Shown here in pieces: positions 34,495-44,410 of a DNA stretch of 64,000 nt. The DNA is taken from the NCBI GenBank assembly GCA_039193455.1, contig JBCCWO010000020.1, forward strand, positions 1 through 64,000, given 5' to 3'. Made by a program: the position numbers and the translations under genes. The first letter of the stretch is position 1, and each line of letters starts with the position of its first letter. The notes under the pieces are model-generated. The model made no database searches, was not told the origin of the DNA, and saw nothing but the letters and a program-made list of their open reading frames with translations. The stretch is from JBCBGF01 sp039193455. GTDB lineage: Bacteria; Pseudomonadota; Alphaproteobacteria; Rhodobacterales; Rhodobacteraceae.

Positions 34495-34944
34495 TTGGAT
34501 ATTCTAGCCATCCTCTATCCCTGGACGAAGTCCCTGCATGTGATCTCGGTGATTGCGTGGATGGCGGGGCTGTTCTACCTGCCGCGGCTTTACGTCTATC
34601 ACACGGAATCCGTCGAAACCGGTAGCGAGACGGATACGCTGTTCCAGACGATGGAACGGAAGCTTTTGAAGCTGATCATGAACCCGTCGATGATCGCCTC
34701 CTGGACATTTGGTCTATTGCTCGTCGCGACTCCGGGGATCGTGGATTGGGGCGCAGTCTGGCCGTGGTTGAAGGCGGCGGCGATTGTCGGGATGACCTGG
34801 TTCCACATGTGGTGCGGGGCGCGGCGGAAAGAGTTTGTGGCAGGGGCGAACAGCCGGTCCGGCCGGGACTACCGGTTGATGAACGAGGTTCCGACCGTTC
34901 TTTTGATCGTGATCGTCGTCTCGGTGATTGCACGACCATTTTGA
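34495..34944 (+). CDS. hemJ: Protoporphyrinogen oxidase HemJ
   Basis: HemJ oxidises protoporphyrinogen IX to protoporphyrin IX in the inner membrane, the penultimate step of haem synthesis in most alphaproteobacteria. The 149-residue protein has four membrane segments and the family signature YPWTKSLHVISVIAWMAGLF with the conserved H15, followed by FYLPRLYVYH. It begins with TTG at 34495, supported by GAGGGAGC about 9-10 bases upstream; no in-frame ATG exists nearby. It is the first gene to the right of the putative origin. Confidence 0.92.
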   Translation: MDILAILYPWTKSLHVISVIAWMAGLFYLPRLYVYHTESVETGSETDTLFQTMERKLLKLIMNPSMIASWTFGLLLVATPGIVDWGAVWPWLKAAAIVGMTWFHMWCGARRKEFVAGANSRSGRDYRLMNEVPTVLLIVIVVSVIARPF

Positions 34945-34948
34945 TCAG

Positions 34949-34973
34949 GCGTTGACTCACCGGGGGTCAACGC
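34949..34973 (+). promoter_or_regulatory. Perfect inverted repeat between hemJ and rho
   Basis: GCGTTGAC and GTCAACGC form an 8-bp stem around a 9-base loop, five bases after the hemJ stop. The palindrome TTACGTAA follows at 34974-34981. No U tract follows, so it is either a weak terminator or RNA-stabilising hairpin for hemJ, or a protein-binding site in the roughly 115-base rho leader. The left arm and loop include a GACTC (GANTC) site. Confidence 0.5.
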
Positions 34974-35060
34974 TTACGTAACGCTCGCGTCGCCGTCCGG
35001 CAGACGACCCATCCTTATATGACATCGCCCGCGCCTTGCCGCCGGCGCCCGGGATTTCCA

Positions 35061-36332
<1,272 letters not shown>

Positions 36333-36358
36333 AACCTTTTACTATCAATGGGTTGAAT

Positions 36359-37651
36359 ATGTCTGATACGATATTCGCCCTGTCAACGGCTCGCGGGAAG
36401 GCGGGTGTTGCGGTTGTGCGCGTGTCCGGCCCGGATGCTGTCACCGCACTCGGGGCTTTGGTTCAGCGGATCCCGGCCCCACGGCACGCTGGCTTGCGCC
36501 GGGTGACGGACACGGAGCTTGGGGTCATCGATGACGCGGTGATCCTGCGGTTCGAGGCTGGCCATAGCTTCACCGGCGAAGACGTTGTCGAGTTTCAGAC
36601 GCATGGCGGGCGCGCGACGACGGACGCGCTGTTGATGGCGCTTGGGCGTCTGCCCGGGTTGCGCCTGGCCGAGCCGGGGGAGTTCACGCGGCGCGCGCTT
36701 GAAAACGGGCGGCTCGATCTGGCGCAGGTTGAGGCGCTGGGGGATCTGATCGAGGCGGAGACCGCGGCGCAACGGCAGCAGGCATTACGGTTGCTGTCGG
36801 GTGCTTTGGGTGAGCGTGCGGAGGCGTGGCGTTCGAAGCTGCTGCGCGCGGTTGCGCTGATCGAAGCGACGATTGATTTCGCGGATGAAGATGTCCCGGT
36901 CGATGTGACGCCGGAGGTGACGGCGCTGATCGCAGCCGTGTCCGAAAGCATCGCGCGTGAAATCGCTGGGGCGGCAAGTGCGGAACGCATTCGCGAAGGG
37001 TTCGAGGTTGCGATCGTGGGTCCACCGAACGTGGGCAAGTCGACCTTGCTGAATGCACTGGCCGGGCGTGAGGCTGCGATCACGTCGGATGTCGCGGGCA
37101 CGACCCGCGATGTCATCGAGGTGCGCATGGACATTGCGGGGCTGGCGGTGACGTTGCTTGATACCGCGGGCTTGCGGGAGACCTCGGACGTTGTGGAGGA
37201 GATCGGGGTTGAGCGCGCATTGGTGCGGGCAGCGAGTGCGGACCTGCGGCTGATCCTGCAGACGGCAGACGACACCGCGCTACCAATCGCGCCGGAGGGT
37301 GACGATATCGTGGTCACGTCTAAAGCGGACATTGCGCAGGGGGCGGGGCTGTCAGTCTCGGCGCTCACGGGCGAGGGCCTGGACGAGCTTGTGAAACGCA
37401 TAGCTGCTGTATTGGAAACCCGGGCTGCGGGGGCATCGTCAGCGACTCACGTGCGCCACCGGCTCGCGATGGCCGAGGCTGTCGAGCGGTTGCAAGCGGC
37501 GGATATGGCGGTGAAACGTGGCGCGGCGCACGCAGAAATCGCCGCGCATGAGCTTCATCTGGCAATTCGCACGCTTGACTCACTTGTCGGACGCATCGAT
37601 GTGGAGCATATCCTTGGCGAAATCTTCGCAACCTTCTGCCTTGGGAAATAG
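36359..37651 (+). CDS. mnmE: tRNA modification GTPase MnmE
   Basis: MnmE with MnmG installs the carboxymethylaminomethyl group on wobble uridine 34 of several tRNAs. The 430-residue protein has the N-terminal folate-binding domain (DTIFALSTARGKAGVAVVRVSG), a central helical domain, an inserted G domain with GPPNVGKS at 221-228, DTAG near 270, and the catalytic C-terminal CLGK (C-x-G-K). ATG at 36359 is preferred to a TTG six bases earlier. Its partner mnmG starts within 12 bases of its stop. Confidence 0.97.
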   Translation: MSDTIFALSTARGKAGVAVVRVSGPDAVTALGALVQRIPAPRHAGLRRVTDTELGVIDDAVILRFEAGHSFTGEDVVEFQTHGGRATTDALLMALGRLPGLRLAEPGEFTRRALENGRLDLAQVEALGDLIEAETAAQRQQALRLLSGALGERAEAWRSKLLRAVALIEATIDFADEDVPVDVTPEVTALIAAVSESIAREIAGAASAERIREGFEVAIVGPPNVGKSTLLNALAGREAAITSDVAGTTRDVIEVRMDIAGLAVTLLDTAGLRETSDVVEEIGVERALVRAASADLRLILQTADDTALPIAPEGDDIVVTSKADIAQGAGLSVSALTGEGLDELVKRIAAVLETRAAGASSATHVRHRLAMAEAVERLQAADMAVKRGAAHAEIAAHELHLAIRTLDSLVGRIDVEHILGEIFATFCLGK

Positions 37652-37654
37652 GAG

Positions 37655-37670
37655 TGTTTCACGTGAAACA
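37655..37670. promoter_or_regulatory. parS centromere site 1
   Basis: TGTTTCACGTGAAACA is a perfect 16-bp palindrome identical to the consensus parS bound by ParB. It lies between the ribosome-binding site of mnmG (AGGAG, 37650-37654) and its coding sequence, covering the likely GTG start at 37663. It is 3.3 kb to the right of the putative origin. Confidence 0.95.
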
Positions 37671-39528
37671 TCCTGACTTCGACGTTCTGGTCATCGGCGG
37701 CGGCCATGCAGGTGCCGATGCGGCCCATGCGGCCGCACGGATGGGTGCGCGGACGGCGTTGGTGACGCTGAGCCGGGAAGGCATCGGGGTGATGTCCTGC
37801 AACCCGGCCATCGGTGGCCTGGGAAAAGGCCACCTGGTGCGCGAGATTGATGCGCTGGATGGCGTCATGGGCCGTGTCGCGGATGCGGCGGGAATTCAGT
37901 TCCGTCTTCTGAACCGGCGGAAGGGGCCTGCCGTGCAGGGCCCCCGTGCCCAGTCGGACCGCGCGATCTATCGGACCGCGATGCTGGCAGAGATGGAGAA
38001 TACGCCGAACCTGTCGATCATCGAAGGGGAAGCGGCGGATTTTCGGATGTCCGGAGATACGGTGCAGGGCGTCATTTTGGCGGATGGATCCGAGATCTCT
38101 GCAAGCGCGGTGGTCCTGACGACGGGGACGTTTCTGCGCGGTGTGATCCATATCGGGCAAGAGCGTCGCGCCGGCGGCCGGATCGGCGAGCGCCCGTCGG
38201 TGAAGCTCGCGGAACGGATCGACGGCTTTGGTCTGCCCCTTGGCCGCCTGAAAACGGGCACGCCGCCGCGTCTGAACGGCAAAACCATAGCCTGGGACCA
38301 ACTGGAGATGCAGCCCGGCGATGACGATCCGGTGCTGTTTTCCTTCCTGTCCAAGGGCGTGCAGGCGCGGCAGATCCCCTGTGGGATCACCCATACCAAC
38401 CCGCGAACTCATGAAATCATTGCCGAGAATCTGTCGAAATCAGCCATGTATGGCGGTTCCATTGACAGCGTTGGTCCCCGGTATTGCCCTTCGATCGAAG
38501 ACAAGGTGGTGCGCTTTGCCGAGAAAGAGGCCCACCAGATTTTTCTGGAGCCGGAGGGGCTGACCACAGATACCGTTTATCCCAGCGGCATCTCCACCTC
38601 TTTGCCGATCGACGTGCAAACGGCGTATGTCCATTTGATTGCGGGCCTAGAAGCGGCCGAGATCCTGCAACCGGGTTATGCCATCGAATACGACTACGTC
38701 GATCCCCGCGCGCTCCAGAACACGCTAGAACTGCATGACGTGCCCGGGCTGTTTCTTGCGGGGCAGATCAATGGGACCACCGGGTATGAAGAGGCGGCGG
38801 CACAAGGCTTGGTCGCCGGGCTGAACGCCGCGGCGCGGGCGCTGGGGAGGGATCCCGTCACGTTTTCACGGCGTGACTCTTACATCGGCGTGATGATCGA
38901 CGATCTTGTGACGCGTGGGGTGACCGAGCCCTATCGGATGTTCACGTCGCGGGCCGAGTTCCGGTTGTCGCTGCGGGCGGACAACGCAGACCAACGACTG
39001 ACCCCGCTTGGGATTGAGCTTGGATGCGTCGGGGATGTTCGGCGGCAAAGCTTTGAAGAAAAGCAGGATCAGCTGAGTGAAGGGCGCCGCCGCATGACCG
39101 CCCGCGCCTGGTCGCCGCAAGAGCTGGCGCCCCATGGGGTGCGTCTTGCCAAGGATGGAACCAAGCGGACGGCGTTTGAGCTTTTGGCTCTGCCAGACGT
39201 ATCGATGGACACGGTGCTGTCGTTGGACCCAGGCGTGGCAGAGGTCGCGCCGGATATCCGAGATCAGCTGGCGCGGGATGCTCTCTACGCCAACTACATT
39301 GCCCGCCAGGAACGCGATGTCGCCGCGCTCGCGCGGGATGAGGCACAGGCCATTCCGACGGATTTCGACTATGGGGCGGTGTCGGGGCTCTCATCGGAAA
39401 TTCAGGTAAAGCTCCTGGCCGCGCGCCCGGCAACGCTTGCGCAGGCAGGCCGGATCGAGGGTGTAACGCCAGCAGCGTTGACCTTGATCCTCGCAAAACT
39501 GCGGCAAGCCGCCCGCAAATCGGCGTGA
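37663..39528 (+). CDS. mnmG: tRNA uridine-5-carboxymethylaminomethyl modification enzyme MnmG
   Basis: MnmG (GidA) is the FAD-dependent partner of MnmE in tRNA wobble modification. The product of about 621 residues has the FAD-binding VLVIGGGHAGADAAHAAARMG motif, SCNPAIGGLGKGHL, and the C-terminal helical MnmE-binding domain. Two starts are possible. A GTG at 37654 gives MFHVKH but overlaps its own ribosome-binding site. A GTG at 37663 lies eight bases after AGGAG and is therefore chosen. Both lie in or at the parS palindrome. The stop overlaps the rsmG start (GTGA). Confidence 0.96.
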   Translation: MKHPDFDVLVIGGGHAGADAAHAAARMGARTALVTLSREGIGVMSCNPAIGGLGKGHLVREIDALDGVMGRVADAAGIQFRLLNRRKGPAVQGPRAQSDRAIYRTAMLAEMENTPNLSIIEGEAADFRMSGDTVQGVILADGSEISASAVVLTTGTFLRGVIHIGQERRAGGRIGERPSVKLAERIDGFGLPLGRLKTGTPPRLNGKTIAWDQLEMQPGDDDPVLFSFLSKGVQARQIPCGITHTNPRTHEIIAENLSKSAMYGGSIDSVGPRYCPSIEDKVVRFAEKEAHQIFLEPEGLTTDTVYPSGISTSLPIDVQTAYVHLIAGLEAAEILQPGYAIEYDYVDPRALQNTLELHDVPGLFLAGQINGTTGYEEAAAQGLVAGLNAAARALGRDPVTFSRRDSYIGVMIDDLVTRGVTEPYRMFTSRAEFRLSLRADNADQRLTPLGIELGCVGDVRRQSFEEKQDQLSEGRRRMTARAWSPQELAPHGVRLAKDGTKRTAFELLALPDVSMDTVLSLDPGVAEVAPDIRDQLARDALYANYIARQERDVAALARDEAQAIPTDFDYGAVSGLSSEIQVKLLAARPATLAQAGRIEGVTPAALTLILAKLRQAARKSA

Positions 39529-40145
39529 CGGCGGACCGCGCGGACTTCGTTGCGGCAACGGATGTTTCACGTGAAACATTGGAGCGTCTGGACCTTTACG
39601 CCCAACTCCTGAAGAAGTGGAACCCACGGATCAACCTGGTGGCCCCAGCGACGCTGCCCGCTCTCTGGACGCGCCATTTCCGCGACTCCGCGCAACTTCT
39701 TCGCCTGGCGCCGCCGGGGATCACCCGCTGGGCTGATTTTGGATCAGGCGGCGGGTTTCCTGGCATGGTCATCGCCATTCTCGCGGCGGAGACGCCACTT
39801 GAAGTGACGCTGGTCGAAAGCGATCAACGCAAGGCGGCGTTCCTGCGCACCGTCGCCCGGGAAACCGGAGTCACCGTAGCCGTGCGTGCCCAGCGCCTGG
39901 AAGATGCCCCTTCCTTGAACGCCCAGGTCGTCAGCGCCCGCGCCCTTGCCCCCCTGCCCAAGCTGTTGGACCATTGCGCGCGCCACCTTGCCCCCGGCGG
40001 TACCGCGCTTTTGCCGAAAGGCGCGCGCCATGCCGATGAGATCGCCAAAGCGCTTGAAACATGGTCCTTCCACTGCGAGAAGGTGCCCAGCGAAACGGAC
40101 GACAGTGCCGTCATCCTTCAGATAACGGAGCTTGCACGTGAGTGA
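39525..40145 (+). CDS. rsmG: 16S rRNA (guanine527-N7)-methyltransferase RsmG
   Basis: RsmG (GidB) methylates N7 of G527 in the 530 loop of 16S rRNA; its loss gives low-level streptomycin resistance. The 206-residue protein has the SAM-binding DFGSGGGFPGMV motif, the LVESDQRKAAFLRT segment and a C-terminal GGTALLPKGA strand. It begins with GTG overlapping the mnmG stop. Residues 13-18 (DVSRET) are encoded by a perfect parS site. The end overlaps the parA start by eight bases. Confidence 0.96.
   Translation: MTADRADFVAATDVSRETLERLDLYAQLLKKWNPRINLVAPATLPALWTRHFRDSAQLLRLAPPGITRWADFGSGGGFPGMVIAILAAETPLEVTLVESDQRKAAFLRTVARETGVTVAVRAQRLEDAPSLNAQVVSARALAPLPKLLDHCARHLAPGGTALLPKGARHADEIAKALETWSFHCEKVPSETDDSAVILQITELARE
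39563..39578. promoter_or_regulatory. parS centromere site 2
   Basis: A second perfect TGTTTCACGTGAAACA lies inside rsmG, 1.9 kb from site 1 and about 0.6 kb before parA. In the rsmG frame it reads GAT GTT TCA CGT GAA ACA, that is D-V-S-R-E-T, so the site is constrained both as DNA and as protein. Confidence 0.95.
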
Positions 40146-40938
40146 CGCCACGGCCCCCCGCATCATTGCCATCGCCAACCAGAAGGGCGGCGTGGGCAAG
40201 ACGACGACGGCGATCAACCTTGGCGCTGCGCTTGCGGAAACTGGCCAGAAAACGCTGATCATTGATCTTGATCCCCAAGGAAACGCGTCGACCGGTCTGG
40301 GAATTGCCGCGTCGGATCGCGAGATCAGCACCTATGACCTGCTGATTGAACAGACCTCGATCTCGGAGGTTGTGCGCGAAACGGGCACCGGGGGCCTATG
40401 GATCGCGCCGGCGACCACGGATCTCAGCTCGGCTGATATCGAATTGGGCAGCACGGAAAAGCGCAGCCACCTCTTGCACAGCGCGTTGCGCACTGCGGAT
40501 ATGGCGGCGCTGGGCTTTACCTTTGTGCTGATCGATTGCCCCCCATCGCTCAGCCTGTTGACGGTGAACGCGATGGTGGCCGCGCATTCGGTGCTGGTCC
40601 CGCTGCAAAGCGAATTCTTCGCGCTCGAGGGGCTGAGCCAGTTGATGCTCACGGTGCGTGAGGTCCGACAATCCGCGAACCCTGATCTGCGGATCGAGGG
40701 GGTGGTGATGACGATGTTTGACCGGCGCAATAACCTGAGCCGCGCGGTCGAGGTGGATGCCCGGGAGACGCTGGGTGAGATGGTGTTCGACACGATCGTG
40801 CCGCGCAATGTCCGCCTCAGCGAGGCGCCGTCCTTCGCTGTGCCGGTGATGGAGTATGACGAAACCTCGACCGGTAGCGTTGCCTATCGCGCCCTTGCTC
40901 AAGAAATGGTAGAGCGGTACGAAGCCGTCACAACATAG
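40138..40938 (+). CDS. parA: Chromosome partitioning ATPase ParA
   Basis: ParA is the DNA-binding ATPase that moves ParB-parS complexes and so segregates new origins. The 266-residue protein has the deviant Walker A KGGVGKTT at residues 16-23, the LIIDLDPQGNASTGLG motif, and LIDCPPSLSLLTVNA (Walker B). The GTG at 40138 is chosen since GGAG sits seven bases before it; a TTG six bases earlier is in frame but closer to that site. It overlaps rsmG and precedes parB by 12 bases. Confidence 0.97.
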   Translation: MSDATAPRIIAIANQKGGVGKTTTAINLGAALAETGQKTLIIDLDPQGNASTGLGIAASDREISTYDLLIEQTSISEVVRETGTGGLWIAPATTDLSSADIELGSTEKRSHLLHSALRTADMAALGFTFVLIDCPPSLSLLTVNAMVAAHSVLVPLQSEFFALEGLSQLMLTVREVRQSANPDLRIEGVVMTMFDRRNNLSRAVEVDARETLGEMVFDTIVPRNVRLSEAPSFAVPVMEYDETSTGSVAYRALAQEMVERYEAVTT

Positions 40939-40950
40939 GGTAGGTTAGCC

Positions 40951-41841
40951 ATGGCCGACAAAAAGGATCGCCGCGGATTGGGCCGGGGGCTGTCGGCGCT
41001 GATGTCGGACGTCACCCCGGTTGCTGCACCTGATGCTGGCGCCACCCCGCCGCCAGCCGACCATATGATCGCGATCGATCAGATCTCGGCCAACCCCGAT
41101 CAGCCCCGCCGCGTGTTCGATCGCGATGCGCTGGCCGATCTCGCGGCCTCGATCGCCGAGCAGGGCATCATCCAGCCGTTGATCCTGCGCCCCGATCCTG
41201 CCGCACCCAATCGTTACCAGATCGTTGCTGGCGAACGCCGGTGGCGAGCGGCCCAGATTGCGAAATTGCACGAGGTGCCGGCAATCGTCAGGGAATTTGA
41301 CGATCTCCAGGTCCTTGAAGTTGCCATCATCGAAAACATCCAACGGGCGGACCTGAACCCGGTGGAAGAGGCGGCGGGGTATAAACAGCTCGTCGATCGG
41401 TTCGGGCACACGCAAGAGAAGATGGCCGAAGCGCTGGGGAAAAGCAGAAGCTACATCGCCAACGCCATGCGACTTTTGTCTCTACCGTCCGAGGTGTTGG
41501 ACATGGTGTCCGATGGTCGCCTGAGCGCGGGGCACGCGCGGGCCCTGATCACCGCGGAAGATCCGCTTGCGCTTGCGCGCGAGGTTGTCGCAAAGGCGCT
41601 TTCGGTGCGTCAGACCGAGAAGCTTGCCAAGGGCAGCGCAGCGGCCAAAAAGGCCGGATCAGTGACGCATTCGGCCAAGGACGCCGATACCAAGATGCTC
41701 GAACAGGATCTGATGGCGGTGCTGCGGATGCGGGTGAGCATAGACCACCCCTCTGGCCAGGAAAGCGGGGCGATTACCATCCGGTACAAGTCGCTTGAGC
41801 AGCTCGACGACCTGTGTCGCCGCATCACGGCAGAGGTTTAG
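40951..41841 (+). CDS. parB: Chromosome partitioning CTPase ParB
   Basis: ParB binds parS, clamps DNA with CTP, and spreads to form the partition complex. The 296-residue protein starts MADKKDRRGLGRGLSALM, a ParA-interacting tail with the LGRGLSAL motif, followed by the CTP-binding core with GERRWRA at residues 94-100 and ENIQRADLNPVEEA. A central helix-turn-helix (TQEKMAEALGKSRSYIANAMRLL) and a C-terminal dimer domain complete it. The two parS sites upstream are its expected targets. Its stop overlaps that of the convergent hemW. Confidence 0.98.
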   Translation: MADKKDRRGLGRGLSALMSDVTPVAAPDAGATPPPADHMIAIDQISANPDQPRRVFDRDALADLAASIAEQGIIQPLILRPDPAAPNRYQIVAGERRWRAAQIAKLHEVPAIVREFDDLQVLEVAIIENIQRADLNPVEEAAGYKQLVDRFGHTQEKMAEALGKSRSYIANAMRLLSLPSEVLDMVSDGRLSAGHARALITAEDPLALAREVVAKALSVRQTEKLAKGSAAAKKAGSVTHSAKDADTKMLEQDLMAVLRMRVSIDHPSGQESGAITIRYKSLEQLDDLCRRITAEV

Positions 41842-42986
41842 GTCAGAATTTCCCGTAAGATCGCGTTTAACAGCGGGCGGCCCTGCGGCGTCAGCACCAG
41901 CGTTCCGTCTGTGACGGACACCAGATGCTGATCTTCTAAATCATTGATTTTATTGTTGTTTAGACAGTCGCTTCCGACATCGGCCATAGGCATACCCTCA
42001 CCCAACCGCAAGCCTATCATGATCCGTTCGACCTGAGCGTCAGACGGTGACAGCGTCTCGCGGGGCGCCTCGCCTGATCCTGTCTGCTCGACCTGATCCA
42101 ACCAGTCGCTGGGGCCAAGCGGGGTCGATGTTGCGATGCGCCGGCGCTCCAGGGTCAGCCGCCCGTGTGCGCCGGGCCCGATCCCGGCATAGTCACCGCC
42201 CCGCCAGTAGATTAGGTTGTGGCGGGACTCATGGCCCTTTTGCGCATGATTAGAGACTTCGTAGGCGGGCAAACCGGCGGCCTCACAGATCTCTTGCGTG
42301 GCGAAATACATGTCCGCGCCGGTTTCTTCGGCTGGCAGACCGGGAAGCTGCCCCCGGGCAAAGCGCGCGCCAAAGACTGTGCCGTCCTCGATGGTCAGTT
42401 GATACAGCGAGAGGTGCCCCTGGGCCATCTGCACGGCCTCTTTCAGCTCCCGCTGCCAATCGGCCAGCGTCTGGTGCTGGCGCGCGTAGATGAGGTCAAA
42501 GCTCATCCGGTCAAATGTGCGTCCGGCAATCTCAAGCGCTGTCTTCGCCTCAGCCACGCTGTGCATGCGCCCCAGGCGCCGTAGGTCTGCATCATTCAGG
42601 GCCTGTACTCCAACCGAGACGCGATTGACCCCGGCGGCGCGATACCCCGCAAAACGCCCCGCCTCGATCGAGGTTGGGTTCGCCTCAAGCGTGATTTCGA
42701 TGTCGTTGGCCGGCGTCCATGTGATCTGTGCAGCATCCAGGATCTCGGCCACAAGGTCAGGGTCCATCAGGCTGGGCGTGCCGCCGCCCAGAAACACCGA
42801 CCGCAGGATGCGGTTTGGCGTTTCGCGGCCGATCCGGGCAATCTCGGACGCGTAGGCGCGGGCCCAGCGGGCCTGATCGATCTGTTGCGCGACGTGGCTA
42901 TTAAAGTCGCAATAAGGGCATTTTGCGCTGCAATAGGGCCAATGGATGTACAGGCCAAACCCGGCCTTTTGCCATGGCTCAGTCAA
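41838..42986 (-). CDS. hemW: Haem chaperone HemW (radical SAM)
   Basis: HemW, once called an oxygen-independent coproporphyrinogen oxidase-like protein, binds haem and delivers it to target proteins. The 382-residue protein has the radical SAM motif C-x3-C-x2-C (C19, C23, C26) in IHWPYCSAKCPYCDFNSH, the GGGTPSLM segment, and the C-terminal HemN-like domain. True HemN has an extra cysteine after the motif (CxxxCxxCxC); here the residue is F28-N, as in HemW. It is the last gene of the rph-rdgB-hemW operon. Confidence 0.93.
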   Translation of the reverse strand: MTEPWQKAGFGLYIHWPYCSAKCPYCDFNSHVAQQIDQARWARAYASEIARIGRETPNRILRSVFLGGGTPSLMDPDLVAEILDAAQITWTPANDIEITLEANPTSIEAGRFAGYRAAGVNRVSVGVQALNDADLRRLGRMHSVAEAKTALEIAGRTFDRMSFDLIYARQHQTLADWQRELKEAVQMAQGHLSLYQLTIEDGTVFGARFARGQLPGLPAEETGADMYFATQEICEAAGLPAYEVSNHAQKGHESRHNLIYWRGGDYAGIGPGAHGRLTLERRRIATSTPLGPSDWLDQVEQTGSGEAPRETLSPSDAQVERIMIGLRLGEGMPMADVGSDCLNNNKINDLEDQHLVSVTDGTLVLTPQGRPLLNAILREILT

Positions 42987-43590
42987 GGCAGGCCTTGATC
43001 AGCTGTTGGAAGGCATCGGCGCGGTGGGACATGGCGTGTTTGCGCGCCGGGTCCATTTCGCCAAAGGTCTCGCTCTCACCAAGGGGTACGAACATCGGGT
43101 CAAAGCCAAAGCCCTTCTCCCCGCGCATGGGCCAGACGAGGCGGCCCTCGACCTTGCCTTCGAACACGGCATCGGTGCCATCGGGCCAGGCGAGGCACAG
43201 GGTGCACCGGAAGCGCGCGGTGCGGGGTTCGGGGGCTTGTTTGTCTTCGAGCAGGTCCCAAACCTTGCCCATCGCCATCGGGAAATCCCGCCCATTCGGG
43301 GTTTCGGCCCAGTCGGCGGTGTAGACGCCGGGGGCACCGTCCAGCGCATCGACATCCAGCCCACTGTCGTCCGACAGGGCAGGAAGCCCGGCCCCTTTGG
43401 CGGCATAATGCGCCTTGATCCGGGCATTGCCCGCAAAGGTATCCTCGGTCTCTTCGGGTTCATCGAGGCCGAAGGCGCCGGCGGGTTTCGTGGTGATACC
43501 AAAGGGCCGCAAAAGCGTGTCTATTTCGAGTAGTTTGCCCGCATTATGCGAAGCCAGCACAATCTCTTTCTCGGTCAGGCGCCGGGTCAC
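42979..43590 (-). CDS. rdgB: Non-canonical purine NTP pyrophosphatase RdgB
   Basis: RdgB hydrolyses dITP, ITP and XTP to monophosphates, keeping deaminated purines out of nucleic acids. The 203-residue protein starts with VLASHNAGKLLEI, contains the DDSGLDVDAL catalytic motif, GVYTADWAE, and the C-terminal FGEMDPARKHAMSHRADAFQ with the SHR motif. The GTG start overlaps the rph stop (GTGA), and the end overlaps hemW by eight bases. Confidence 0.96.
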   Translation of the reverse strand: MTRRLTEKEIVLASHNAGKLLEIDTLLRPFGITTKPAGAFGLDEPEETEDTFAGNARIKAHYAAKGAGLPALSDDSGLDVDALDGAPGVYTADWAETPNGRDFPMAMGKVWDLLEDKQAPEPRTARFRCTLCLAWPDGTDAVFEGKVEGRLVWPMRGEKGFGFDPMFVPLGESETFGEMDPARKHAMSHRADAFQQLIKACLD

Positions 43591-44297
43591 GCCACCGCGG
43601 CTTTCTGCGCGTCCACGAGCGCGGACACGCCGGCATCGGCCAGATCGAGCATGGTGCCCATCTCATCACGCGAAAACGTGGCCCCCTCGGCCGACATCTG
43701 CACCTCGATCAGGCGACCATTGCCGGTCATCACGAAATTGCCGTCCACGCCCGCCTCGCTGTCTTCGGGGTAGTCGAGGTCGAGCACGGCCTGGCCGGCG
43801 TAAACACCGCAGGATACCGCGGCGACGTGGTCCATGATCGGGTCGGACAGGACATCACCCGCTTTCATCAGCTTGTTGACGGCCAGGCGCAGTGCGACCC
43901 AGCCCCCGGTGATTGAGGCACAGCGGGTGCCGCCATCGGCCTGGATCACATCGCAATCGACTGTGATCTGGCGTTCGCCCAGGGCCACGCGGTCAATCCC
44001 GGCCCGCAAACTGCGCCCAATCAGTCTTTGAATCTCTTGGGTGCGGCCCGATTGGCCGTTCTTGGCCTCGCGCCGCATCCGGCTGTGGGTCGCGCGAGGC
44101 AGCATCCCGTATTCCGCCGTCACCCAGCCAAGGCCGGAGTTCTTGAGAAACGGCGGGACACGTTCATCGACGCTGGCGGTGCACAGAACGTGGGTATCGC
44201 CGCATTTGATAAGGCAAGAACCCTCTGCGTGCCGGGTGATGCCCGTCTCGATTGAAATCGGGCGCATTTCGCTTATTTGACGGCCTGACGGGCGCAT
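43587..44297 (-). CDS. rph: Ribonuclease PH
   Basis: RNase PH trims tRNA 3' ends phosphorolytically. The 236-residue protein starts MRPSGRQISEMRPISIETG, has the SVDERVPPFLKNSG loop, the RMRREAKNGQSGRTQEIQRLIGRSLRAG segment with phosphate-binding GRTQEI, and DCDVIQADGGTRCASITG. The second ATG (44297) is preferred because AAGGA lies nine bases upstream, too close to the first. It is divergent from hrcA with 113 bases between starts. Confidence 0.97.
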   Translation of the reverse strand: MRPSGRQISEMRPISIETGITRHAEGSCLIKCGDTHVLCTASVDERVPPFLKNSGLGWVTAEYGMLPRATHSRMRREAKNGQSGRTQEIQRLIGRSLRAGIDRVALGERQITVDCDVIQADGGTRCASITGGWVALRLAVNKLMKAGDVLSDPIMDHVAAVSCGVYAGQAVLDLDYPEDSEAGVDGNFVMTGNGRLIEVQMSAEGATFSRDEMGTMLDLADAGVSALVDAQKAAVA

Positions 44298-44410
44298 GGG
44301 CATTCCTTTCCCGGTTGAGCCGGGTGATACCTGCGCGGATCGGGCCAGTGCAACCCGATTGACGTGCGCCCCGCGGCCTTTTTAAGTGCCTGTCGACCAG
44401 GGCCACGCCA

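Noticed and set aside
44298..44410. CIRCE element in front of hrcA
   Set aside because: No TTAGCACTC-N9-GAGTGCTAA-like repeat is visible in the gap; HrcA targets are presumably elsewhere.
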